A DNA stretch of 64,000 bases, taken from positions 2,170,001 through 2,234,000 of the forward strand of contig NZ_JAQNDK010000001.1 in assembly GCF_028368935.1 (NCBI RefSeq), given 5' to 3'. This DNA comes from Sorangium aterium (GTDB taxonomy: Bacteria > Myxococcota_A > Polyangia > Polyangiales > Polyangiaceae). The notes beneath the pieces are model-generated. The model did no database searches and was not told where the DNA came from. It saw only the letters and a program-made list of their open reading frames with translations. This document shows, piece by piece, positions 48,660-56,267 of this stretch (the stretch's first letter is position 1; each line of letters opens with the position of its first letter). A program made the translations under genes and the position numbers.

Positions 48660-49365
48660 AGCGACCTCGACGATAGTTCCACATCACTCGAAGCACCCGG
48701 AGCCCGTACGTCAGCGGGTTCAGGTGCGAGACCTCGTCCCCGTAGTGCGTGGGCACCGGCGCCTCGCCGACCGAAAGCCCACGCGCCCGCGCCGAGGCGA
48801 TGACCTCCAGATCGAAATCGAAGCTGTCAGACAAGTCGTGAAACGGCAGCGCTAGCGCGCGCGGCCCATAGAGAAGGTAGCCGCTGTGGTAGTCCGTCAT
48901 CGAGAGCGACAGCGTCCGGTTCTCGATGCGGTTCAGCAGCGCATTGCCGACGTACTTGTAGAGGGGCATACCCCCCTGCAAGGCCGTGCCCGCAGCGATG
49001 CGCGAGCCCTGCAGCAGATCGAGCCCGCGACGCGAAAGCTCCCCGATCAGCCCAGGCAAGGCCTCCGGCGCATACTGACCGTCGGCGTGGATACAGGCGA
49101 CCAGCTCCGGCGCATCGGCGCAAGCCCTGGCCAGACCGTCCTTCATCGCCGCACCGTAACCGCCGTTGTTGCGCCGCCGGACCAAGCTGAGGCGAAACGC
49201 CGACGAGCTGTAGCGCTCGACCCGACGGGCCGTGTCGTCGCGACTGCCGTCGTCGACGACCACCACGTGGGTGAGTCCCGACGAAGCCAAGCCGCCGACG
49301 CGCTCCAGCACCGACTCGATGTGCCGGGCAGCGTTGTACGCAGGGATGACGACCGTTACCTTCAT
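48646..49365 (-). CDS. Family-2 glycosyltransferase (polyprenyl-phosphate type)
   Basis: 239 residues. The ATG at 49365 is chosen (ATGA overlap with the upstream gene); the frame stays open upstream but without homology. The GT-A core is complete: VTVVIPAYNAARHIESVL, VVVVDDGSRDDT, GGYGAAMKDGLARA and HADGQYAPEALP (the D-x-D-type HADGQ metal site). The size, and the absence of C-terminal transmembrane helices, fit dolichyl/undecaprenyl-phosphate glycosyltransferases of the DPM1 type. Such enzymes make lipid-P-sugar donors for GT-C enzymes; a GT-C-like protein is encoded at 56264 in the same cluster. Sugar identity unknown. Confidence 0.9.
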   Translation of the reverse strand: MKVTVVIPAYNAARHIESVLERVGGLASSGLTHVVVVDDGSRDDTARRVERYSSSAFRLSLVRRRNNGGYGAAMKDGLARACADAPELVACIHADGQYAPEALPGLIGELSRRGLDLLQGSRIAAGTALQGGMPLYKYVGNALLNRIENRTLSLSMTDYHSGYLLYGPRALALPFHDLSDSFDFDLEVIASARARGLSVGEAPVPTHYGDEVSHLNPLTYGLRVLRVMWNYRRGRYDAA

Positions 49366-50441
49366 GCGGAGCTCGCGAGCTGGGAGAGCGAGGATGCCGC
49401 TGCGACGCGAGCGCCGTAGCGCTCGACGTAGTCGTGCACGATCGGCGGCAAGGAGGTGGCCAGGCGTCGCTGGGGCTTCCAACCGAGCAGTCGCTGCGCT
49501 TTCTGAACGTCCGGGATGCGTTCCTGCGTGTCGTCGTAGCCGGGGCCATAGAACTCGGCGGCCGACACCGCGCGAAACTGCGCAGGCGCGCGCTCGGGTA
49601 ACCGCTCAGCGAAAGCGTCGGCCAACAGCCGAGCGAGCTCCGCGATACTGACGTTATTGTCCGGATTGCCGATGTTGAAGATCTGACCTCTACTTTGCTT
49701 CGGCCGCTCGAGCACGCGGCACACGGCTTCGACCATGTCGCTCACGTCCATGAACGCCCGCCGTTGCGCGCCGCCGCCCACGAGCGGCAAAGGCTCCCCT
49801 CGCAGCAGCGCGCTCATGAAGCAGGCCAGTACGCGGGGTGTCCCCTCCCCGTCGATGCCGGGCAGGAAGTCCATGCGCGCGCCGATGGTGTTGAAGGGCC
49901 GAATGATCGTGAACGGCAACGCGCCGTGCTGACCGTGCGCCCAGATCACCCGCTCGAGCAGCTGCTTCGCGCACGAGTACGTCCAGCGCTCGCGCCCCAC
50001 CGGGCCGAGCAAGAAGCACGAGTCGTCCTCGTGCATACGCGCGGTCGGCAGCCCCTGCCCGTCCAGCGCGGTGCGCCCGTAAACCTCGGCGGTCGAGAAA
50101 TGGATCAAGCGCACGGCGCGCTCCGCGCAGCGCTTCACGAGCGGCAACAGGTGTGTGAAGCTGGCGTCGATGACCTCCAGCGGGATGGTCGAGTACTGGG
50201 CTGGGTTGCAAAGCGCCGTGAGCGAGATCACGACCTGACAGCGCTCGGTCACGTCCTCGACGAGCCCCGGCGCCTCGACGCGCGCCTCGATGCGCCGCAC
50301 GCGCGGGTCCCAACACTCGAGCTTGGTCAAATCCACGTCGACGGCGTCGACCTGGCAGGCAAAGCGTTCAAGCAAAGCCGGCACCAGGTGCGAGCCGATG
50401 AAGCCGCCCGCGCCGACCACGGCGATGCGCGTTTCCCTCAC
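49362..50441 (-). CDS. ArnA-type NAD-dependent epimerase/dehydratase-family protein
   Basis: 359 residues from a GTG at 50441 that overlaps the upstream stop (GTGA). Rossmann start IAVVGAGGFIGSHLVP (GxxGxxG). FSTAEVYG and the catalytic YxxxK in YSCAKQ are present. RPFNTIGARMD, GGGAQRRAFMDVSD and the C-terminal EFYGPGYDD then R-P pattern strongly resemble the C-terminal decarboxylase domain of ArnA and related UDP-glucuronate decarboxylases. Expected role: conversion of a UDP-hexuronate or similar nucleotide sugar into a 4-keto-pentose or pentose donor in the cytoplasm. The exact product needs assay. Confidence 0.87.
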   Translation of the reverse strand: MRETRIAVVGAGGFIGSHLVPALLERFACQVDAVDVDLTKLECWDPRVRRIEARVEAPGLVEDVTERCQVVISLTALCNPAQYSTIPLEVIDASFTHLLPLVKRCAERAVRLIHFSTAEVYGRTALDGQGLPTARMHEDDSCFLLGPVGRERWTYSCAKQLLERVIWAHGQHGALPFTIIRPFNTIGARMDFLPGIDGEGTPRVLACFMSALLRGEPLPLVGGGAQRRAFMDVSDMVEAVCRVLERPKQSRGQIFNIGNPDNNVSIAELARLLADAFAERLPERAPAQFRAVSAAEFYGPGYDDTQERIPDVQKAQRLLGWKPQRRLATSLPPIVHDYVERYGARVAAASSLSQLASSA

Positions 50442-51481
50442 GGTGAGCCACTCCCGGCGGACGGAATGAAGACGTCGGGCCAGCGATCATTGGCCGAGTT
50501 GTAGGTGAGGCGCGCGGCCTTCTCGGGCGGCGTGCCCACCTCCCACAGGTAAATCTCGTAGTCCGCGGTGTCGTGGTCGTGACCGCGCTGGGTGATGCCC
50601 CAGACCAGCCATTTGCCGTCGCGCGACAGCTGCGGGAAGTACTCGTGCGAGCGGCGACCCGGCAAGTCCATGAACTGGAGCTTGTCCAGGTCGACGTCCT
50701 TCGGCGGCGTGCCGTTATCGATCGGCATGCGCAGCACCCGGCTATCGCCGTTCCCGGTCGGGTGAACCCAGTAGATGGCCGTGTGATCCGGCGTCCAGTT
50801 CACCTGGCAGCCCAGCCCGGTCTGGGTCCAGGCCTTCTTGGCGATGTCCCAGATGCCGGTTTCGCGCTTCGAACCGCGCAGCGTGATGGCGAGGTACTTG
50901 CCGTCACTCGACAGCTCCGGCTGCTGCAGCAGGGCGCCGTCCAGCTCGGATACGCCCTCGCTGTCCATCAACTGCGTCTCTGCGCCGCTGCCGAGCTTGC
51001 TACGAAAGACCTTCGTGCCGCGTACGAACAGGATCTCATCCTCCGAAATCCAGCTACCCCAGCTCGCGCTCTCGACGACCTTCTTCGGCTCGGAGCCGTC
51101 CGGCTTGATCGTGTAGATGTCCCATTTGTCGCTGGCGTTGGCGTCGCGTTCGCTCACCCAGCCTTGTTTGCTGCGGCAAAACAGGATCTGCGCGCCGCTC
51201 GGGGAGAACCTCGGGAACCAGTCGACCTCGTCGCCCTTGGTGATCTGTTTGACGTCCGAGCCGTCGGTCTTCATCGTGAACAGGTCGTGATTGCCCACGC
51301 GGGAGCTGGACCAGACGATGGTGCCGTTGGCCTTCTCGCCCACCTCGCGCATCAGCGCGACGTCCTCCGCGGGCGGGGCTTCGTCGGCCCCCTTCGGGGG
51401 CTCGCCCGAAAAGGCCGAGCAGCCGAGCACAGCCGAGCAGCACAGATAACCCAATTGCCGCAGTGGGAAACGCAGGCTCAT
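50438..51481 (-). CDS. PD40/TolB-like propeller lipoprotein
   Basis: 347 residues from the ATG at 51481, which directly follows the TAG of the epimerase gene. Lipobox VLGC (Cys21). Repeats of the WD40-like PD40 type: IVWSSSRVGNHDLFTMKTDG, PRFSPSGAQILFCRSKQG, DIYTIKPDGSEPKKV, PELSSDGKYLAITL, PQLSRDGKWLVWG. These build a six-bladed beta-propeller like that of TolB. It is probably anchored to a periplasmic membrane face and may act as a scaffold for the modification machinery (inference). Known PD40 proteins bind proteins or sugars. Confidence 0.85.
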   Translation of the reverse strand: MSLRFPLRQLGYLCCSAVLGCSAFSGEPPKGADEAPPAEDVALMREVGEKANGTIVWSSSRVGNHDLFTMKTDGSDVKQITKGDEVDWFPRFSPSGAQILFCRSKQGWVSERDANASDKWDIYTIKPDGSEPKKVVESASWGSWISEDEILFVRGTKVFRSKLGSGAETQLMDSEGVSELDGALLQQPELSSDGKYLAITLRGSKRETGIWDIAKKAWTQTGLGCQVNWTPDHTAIYWVHPTGNGDSRVLRMPIDNGTPPKDVDLDKLQFMDLPGRRSHEYFPQLSRDGKWLVWGITQRGHDHDTADYEIYLWEVGTPPEKAARLTYNSANDRWPDVFIPSAGSGSP

Positions 51482-52441
51482 CTAATTTGTCCTTTCTCGA
51501 GCTTCACTCGCGCGGGGTGCGAGGGTGGCCGCCACGACGGCGGGTGAAGGGAAACAGCGACGCAACCCAGCGCGCACGCCGAGCGGCGCGTAGCCGAGGT
51601 CGTTCATGGCTTCGGTCGGGTCGAGGTCGGCGTCGTTGACGATGCCGGCTATCGCGCTCGAGGTGAGCGGGGGCCGCTTCATGAACACGGGGAGCACGGC
51701 TGCCAGCGCCCGGCACGCCCACACCGGCAGGTGCAAGAAGGGCCTAGGCCGATCGTGATGAAGCAGCAGCAGCTCCGCGAGCTCGCGCATCGAAATCACC
51801 TCCGCGCCGCTGAAGTTGTAGATTTTGCCGTGCGCGATCGGCGCATTGGCGAGCCGCACGAGGCCGTCGACGATATCCTCGGACCAAACGGGCCTTTTGA
51901 GCGCGCCCCCGGCGCCGATGAACGGCACCACCGGAAACCGCCGCAAGTAGTCGAGGAACATCAGGAGCTCCTGACCGCCGCCCTGCTCGTAAACCAGCGT
52001 GGGCCGCACGATCGTGTAGGTGAGCCCTGAGCCCTGGACGAGACGCTCGGCCTCGAGCTTGGACTCGGCATAGCGCGTGCGACGGGGGTAAACGACCGAG
52101 GCCGACGAGACGTACACGAAGTGCGGCACCCCCGCTTTTCGCGCCTCCGCAACGAGGTGCGCCGTGCCGTCGCGGTTGACGCGCTGAAACATCGTGGGGT
52201 CGTGGGTAATGATGATGGCGGCCAGGTGGTAGACGAGGTCGATGCCGCGACACACGCCGGCCAATGTGTTCGGATCGCTGATATCGCCTTCGCGCACGTC
52301 GCAGCCCAGCGCATCGATGCGCGCTCGCAACGGATCACCGGGCAGCACGAGCGCTCGCACTTGCCAGCCCGCTTTGCGCAGCCGCGCCGTCAAGCGGGCG
52401 CCCATCACGCCGGCGGCGCCAGTCACCAGGGCTGTCGGCAT
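51482..52441 (-). CDS. NAD(P)-dependent sugar epimerase/dehydratase
   Basis: 319 residues from the ATG at 52441, one base past the stop of the AlgJ/AlgX-like gene. Rossmann motif ALVTGAAGVMGARL, DLVYHLAAI, a YVSSASVVYP strand, and the active-site YAESK (Tyr-x3-Lys). IVRPTLVYE and PVWSEDIVDGLVRLA are typical of extended short-chain dehydrogenases acting on nucleotide sugars or 3-beta-hydroxysteroid-like substrates. The context favours a sugar-nucleotide substrate. It is distinct from the ArnA-type enzyme two genes downstream. Confidence 0.86.
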   Translation of the reverse strand: MPTALVTGAAGVMGARLTARLRKAGWQVRALVLPGDPLRARIDALGCDVREGDISDPNTLAGVCRGIDLVYHLAAIIITHDPTMFQRVNRDGTAHLVAEARKAGVPHFVYVSSASVVYPRRTRYAESKLEAERLVQGSGLTYTIVRPTLVYEQGGGQELLMFLDYLRRFPVVPFIGAGGALKRPVWSEDIVDGLVRLANAPIAHGKIYNFSGAEVISMRELAELLLLHHDRPRPFLHLPVWACRALAAVLPVFMKRPPLTSSAIAGIVNDADLDPTEAMNDLGYAPLGVRAGLRRCFPSPAVVAATLAPRASEARERTN

Positions 52442-52442
52442 C

Positions 52443-53750
52443 CTACGGAGCCCCCGCAGACTCGGGAGTCGGGAGATCCAGCGGAATCCAATCTCCGACC
52501 GACAGCTCGCGCGCAGCGAACTCCCAGACCACCACGCGCTTGCCCGCCAGGCGATCTTGGCCGGCCTTCAGCTCGCGCGCGAGCGCCTGGCGCGTAGCGA
52601 AGGCGCCGGAGTCGTTCTGCGCGATCACGTCGAGGGGGCGACCAAGCGCCAGGGCCAGGTGCGGGGCCAGGCCCGACGCATTGCCCCAGCCCATCCCCTC
52701 GAGCGTGAAGATGTTGGTGAAGCTGTCGCCGAGCAGGAGCACGTCGGCGCTCTCGTCAGGCTCCCAGGGGGTGCCGGCCGCGTCCTGCACCTGGTGCACG
52801 ACCACGCTCTCCGCTTGAAACAGGCTCTGATCGTCGGGCAGCTTGAGCATGTCGACCAGATCACCGACGCGCGAAGCCTGCTGCGGAACGCCGCGCATCA
52901 CGGGCTTCTCTGCCAGCTTTGGCAATACCCCAAGCCCGATCACGAGCTGGCCGAGGTCGGCGGCGATGCGCTCCATGTAGCCGGGCGTATAATGCGTATC
53001 TTGAGCGAGGAAGAGCGGCTCGGTACGGGGCTCAGGCACGCTGCGGCGCGCGTCGAGCACGGCCACGCCGGCGGCTCGAAGCTCGCTCAAGAAGCGGTCG
53101 TAGTCGACATTCTGCGCCATTTCGACGCGCCCATCACGCCCAAGAAGTGGACCAGGCTCGATCCCAGCCTTGTCCGGCATCGGCAGGACCACGAGGCGGA
53201 TCCCGCGTTGCGCGAGCGCTTGCTGGAACGCGAAGATGGCGGGTCGCGGATCCGGGTGGAGGGGCTCCTGGCCTGCGTCGAGGGCTTCCCTGGCGCGGCC
53301 CCGCAGCACCTCGGGCTCCAGGAATCCGGGCCCGCCGACGTGCAGCACACCGGGCGTGTAATAGAGCCAGCCGCCGTGTCCGACGACCGCGAGCTTGTTG
53401 CCCACACGACCTAGACGAGTGAGCAGCAGCTGCACGCGGGGCTGGACCCAGGCCTTGACGTACGAGGCATCCTCGATGCCCTTCTCGAGCTGACGCAGGT
53501 TCTCGGCCGTCGGTGGGCGGCGCACCAGATCCGCGAGAGGCGATTCCTCACCCTCGCTCTTCTCGAGGTAGGCCTGCGCGAGCGGAACAGCGTAGATCGC
53601 CCCCAGAAACAGCAGCGTGAGCAGCCAGGCCGCGCCGCGACTCACGTCGGTCGCGATGATACCGCGGCGCAGCTGCTCGTCGCCTGTGGGGTCGGTCGGA
53701 CCGCCGCTGCGTTCGATGGCGGAGGACGAGGGAGGCAAGGTACTTTGCAT
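52443..53750 (-). CDS. AlgJ/AlgX-like membrane-anchored acetyltransferase protein
   Basis: 435 residues from the ATG at 53750 (GAGG seven bases upstream). An N-terminal transmembrane anchor (~38-58: AAWLLTLLFLGAIYAVPLA) precedes a periplasmic SGNH-like domain: HGGWLYYTPGV, RLVVLPMPDKAGIEP, LFLAQDTHYTPGYM (catalytic Asp-His) and VLLLGDSFTNIFTLEG (catalytic Ser), ending VVVWEFAARELS. The family works with MBOAT proteins such as AlgI to O-acetylate exported polysaccharide. The MBOAT gene lies nine bases upstream, which makes the partnership very likely. A second, larger homologue is encoded at 46614. Confidence 0.9.
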   Translation of the reverse strand: MQSTLPPSSSAIERSGGPTDPTGDEQLRRGIIATDVSRGAAWLLTLLFLGAIYAVPLAQAYLEKSEGEESPLADLVRRPPTAENLRQLEKGIEDASYVKAWVQPRVQLLLTRLGRVGNKLAVVGHGGWLYYTPGVLHVGGPGFLEPEVLRGRAREALDAGQEPLHPDPRPAIFAFQQALAQRGIRLVVLPMPDKAGIEPGPLLGRDGRVEMAQNVDYDRFLSELRAAGVAVLDARRSVPEPRTEPLFLAQDTHYTPGYMERIAADLGQLVIGLGVLPKLAEKPVMRGVPQQASRVGDLVDMLKLPDDQSLFQAESVVVHQVQDAAGTPWEPDESADVLLLGDSFTNIFTLEGMGWGNASGLAPHLALALGRPLDVIAQNDSGAFATRQALARELKAGQDRLAGKRVVVWEFAARELSVGDWIPLDLPTPESAGAP

Positions 53751-53759
53751 CGCGCGGCC

Positions 53760-55217
53760 TCAGAACTGAAAGTACAGAAACGGGTTGATGGTCTGCGTCC
53801 ACATCACCAACGTCGCGAGCGCCATCGTGGCCGTCACGAACGCGGTACGTGGCAAGGACAAGCGCCGCGTGAGCTCCCAGCTGTTGGGCATGCCGAAGAT
53901 CACGACCGCGGCCAAAGCGAATAGCCCCACGTAGTACCGCGGGTGGAATGCGCCCGCCACGACGTCCGCCGCCGGCGAAACGGCGGCGAGCCCAAACAGT
54001 GAGCCCAGGTAGGTCACCGCCTGCTCAAGCGTCTTGGCGCGGAAGAACACCCACGACAAACACACGATCAAGAAGGTGAAGGCGACGCCGACAGCAGGTG
54101 GCAGGCGGCGCAGCGGGTGAGCTTTACCGAGCCTGCGCTCCACCCCGAGCATGCCACCGTGGATGCCGCCCCAGATGACGAAGTTCCAGCTGGCACCGTG
54201 CCAGAGCCCGCCGAGCAACATGACAGCCATCAAGTTGGCGTACGTGCGCAGGGGGCCTTTGCGGTTGCCACCGAGCGGGATGTACAAATAGTCGCGCAGC
54301 CACGTGGACAGGCTGATATGCCACCGCCGCCAGAACTCCGTGATGCTGCGCGACTTGTAGGGTGAGTCGAAGTTCTGGATCAGCACGAAGCCGAGCATCA
54401 GCGCCAAGCCCACGGCCATGTCTGAGTAGCCGGAGAAATCGAAGTAAATCTGGAACGCATAAGCTACCAGCCCGAACCACGCGTCATAGAAGTGCTTGGC
54501 GCCACCGGCGAACGCCGTATCGGCGATGTGCCCCATCGGGTTGGCCAGCAGAATCTTCTTACCCATCCCCAGCGAGAAGAACGCGACGCCGCGCGCAAAC
54601 TTCTCGAGCGTGTGCTGGCGCACGCGCATCTGCTCCTCGATCGCCGCATAACGGATGATGGGGCCCGCCACCAAGTCGGGGAAGAAGGCCTCGAAACACA
54701 TGTAGTCGGTGAAGCGCCGCATCGGTCGGGCGTCACCGCGGTACACGTCGATGGCGTAGCTCATCGCCTTGAACGTGTAAAAGGAGATGCCCACCGGCAA
54801 AACGACGTGCAAGACCGGCACGATCTGCGTCGAGCTGCCGAAGAGCGCGCCAAGCGCGTTGATGTTCTCGGCGACGAAGCCCGTGTATTTGAACGCCGCG
54901 AGCAGCCCGAGGTTGGTGACGATGGACGTCGCCAGCACCAGCTTCATCTGGCGGGTCCGCACGACCTCGGGGCCGATCACGGGCGGCAAGCCGTCGACGT
55001 CGGGCAGCCGTGACATCTTCAGAAGCAAGAGGCCGCACACGTAGTCGACGCTCGAGCCGAAGAACATGATCACGGCCCAGCTCGGGTTCGCCCAGCCGTA
55101 AAATACGTAGCTCGACACGGCGATGAGGGCCGTGCGGGCCCGGCCCGGCAGGGCGTAGTACGCGGCCAGTACCAGCGGCAAGAAGTAGAACAGGAAGATA
55201 TGGCTGGAAAAGACCAT
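53760..55217 (-). CDS. MBOAT-family O-acyltransferase (AlgI-like)
   Basis: 485 residues from the ATG at 55217. About ten transmembrane helices. Family motifs: MVFSSHIFLFYFLPL at the start, SITEFWRRWHISLSTWLRDYLYIPLGGN in the re-entrant region, and LLGGLWHGASWNF with the catalytic His. AlgI-type proteins take acetyl from a cytoplasmic donor and hand it across the inner membrane to a periplasmic SGNH protein. Two such proteins are encoded downstream in the same operon. Length is normal for the family. Confidence 0.95.
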   Translation of the reverse strand: MVFSSHIFLFYFLPLVLAAYYALPGRARTALIAVSSYVFYGWANPSWAVIMFFGSSVDYVCGLLLLKMSRLPDVDGLPPVIGPEVVRTRQMKLVLATSIVTNLGLLAAFKYTGFVAENINALGALFGSSTQIVPVLHVVLPVGISFYTFKAMSYAIDVYRGDARPMRRFTDYMCFEAFFPDLVAGPIIRYAAIEEQMRVRQHTLEKFARGVAFFSLGMGKKILLANPMGHIADTAFAGGAKHFYDAWFGLVAYAFQIYFDFSGYSDMAVGLALMLGFVLIQNFDSPYKSRSITEFWRRWHISLSTWLRDYLYIPLGGNRKGPLRTYANLMAVMLLGGLWHGASWNFVIWGGIHGGMLGVERRLGKAHPLRRLPPAVGVAFTFLIVCLSWVFFRAKTLEQAVTYLGSLFGLAAVSPAADVVAGAFHPRYYVGLFALAAVVIFGMPNSWELTRRLSLPRTAFVTATMALATLVMWTQTINPFLYFQF

Positions 55218-55226
55218 CTCAGCGAC

Positions 55227-56267
55227 TCACGGGGCCCACGGGCGCCAGCCCTTGTCCTTCATCGTCGCGAGCGCTCGTTGCACCCAGGTGCGATGGCCGT
55301 CCAGATTGAAGTGATGGTCGTCTTGCATGCCCACACCCTCGGCCGAGACGAGCGCGAAGTTCGACACCACGCTCGGGCACCTTTCGATCTCGGGACGGAT
55401 GGCGGTCGCCACGGCGCCGCCGACCACGAACTCGCCCGAGCCTTCCACCTCGTAGTCGTTCATCAATGCAGGCAGCGTGGGCTCGCCGACATCGTTGCGA
55501 ATGGCGGTCACGAGAGTATTGATGCATTCGGGAAAACCGGAGCGATCGGCGGCAGTACCGTGTCGCTCGGTGATCCCGAGATAGATGAAGATACCGCCGA
55601 AGGTCACCCGCCCCTTGATAGCCTTCGGGGCGGCGATCAGCTTGTCGTAGTAGAGGCCGCCCGGAACGAACTGGGAGCAGTAGGCCGAGGGCCACCCGAA
55701 TCCGAGCGAGATGAAGTAGTAGTCGGGCGCGAGCATCGCGGCTTCCTTGACCAGCGCCGTACCCGGCCCGCCGGCGTCGGTGTCACCCGCGGTTTTCGGC
55801 TCGATCGCGAGCTCCGGCGCCGAGCCAGGGTGGTACATGAAGGCGTGCGGATGGGTCTCCGTGAAATGGAACGGGCGTGAGCTCTGGGGCCTCGTGGCGC
55901 GACCGGCCATGTTGGAGTGACCGATGTGAATGAAGGCGATCGCGCGCTCCCTCGGGACGTCCACGCCTCCAAGGTTGATGGTCACGCCCGAAGGCGCCGG
56001 CCCACCGCCGGACCCCGCGTCGCTGGTCCCGCTGCTCCCGCCGCCGCCGCTCCCGCTCGCCGCGGTCATGACACCGCCGACCGAAGCTCCACCCGTGGTG
56101 GTCCCCGCTCCAGCGCCGCTCGAAGGCCCGAAGTCGTCCCCCGCCCCGACGGACTGCGTGTCGTGCGGATGCTCGGCGACCCCGCAGGCGAGCCCGCCGA
56201 CCAGCGCGAACAAGGAAACGAGCGCCCACCGAGACCTGGACAGGCTCACGTTGAGAAGTGGTTTCAT
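55227..56267 (-). CDS. SGNH acetylesterase-like lipoprotein
   Basis: 346 residues; ATG at 56267 overlaps the upstream stop (ATGA). Lipobox LACG/GLAC (Cys28), a long Gly/Ser/Thr-rich linker (~35-95), then an SGNH-type domain. The Ser block is IGHSNMAGRA, close to the GQSNMAG block of sialate/xylan O-acetylesterases. IFIYLGITERHG lies in the middle, and DDHHFNLDGHR near the C-terminus supplies Asp/His. Likely a periplasmic or outer-membrane de-O-acetylase acting on the same glycan that the MBOAT/AlgX-like proteins acetylate (inference). Gln-to-His in the Ser block is unusual. Confidence 0.82.
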   Translation of the reverse strand: MKPLLNVSLSRSRWALVSLFALVGGLACGVAEHPHDTQSVGAGDDFGPSSGAGAGTTTGGASVGGVMTAASGSGGGGSSGTSDAGSGGGPAPSGVTINLGGVDVPRERAIAFIHIGHSNMAGRATRPQSSRPFHFTETHPHAFMYHPGSAPELAIEPKTAGDTDAGGPGTALVKEAAMLAPDYYFISLGFGWPSAYCSQFVPGGLYYDKLIAAPKAIKGRVTFGGIFIYLGITERHGTAADRSGFPECINTLVTAIRNDVGEPTLPALMNDYEVEGSGEFVVGGAVATAIRPEIERCPSVVSNFALVSAEGVGMQDDHHFNLDGHRTWVQRALATMKDKGWRPWAP

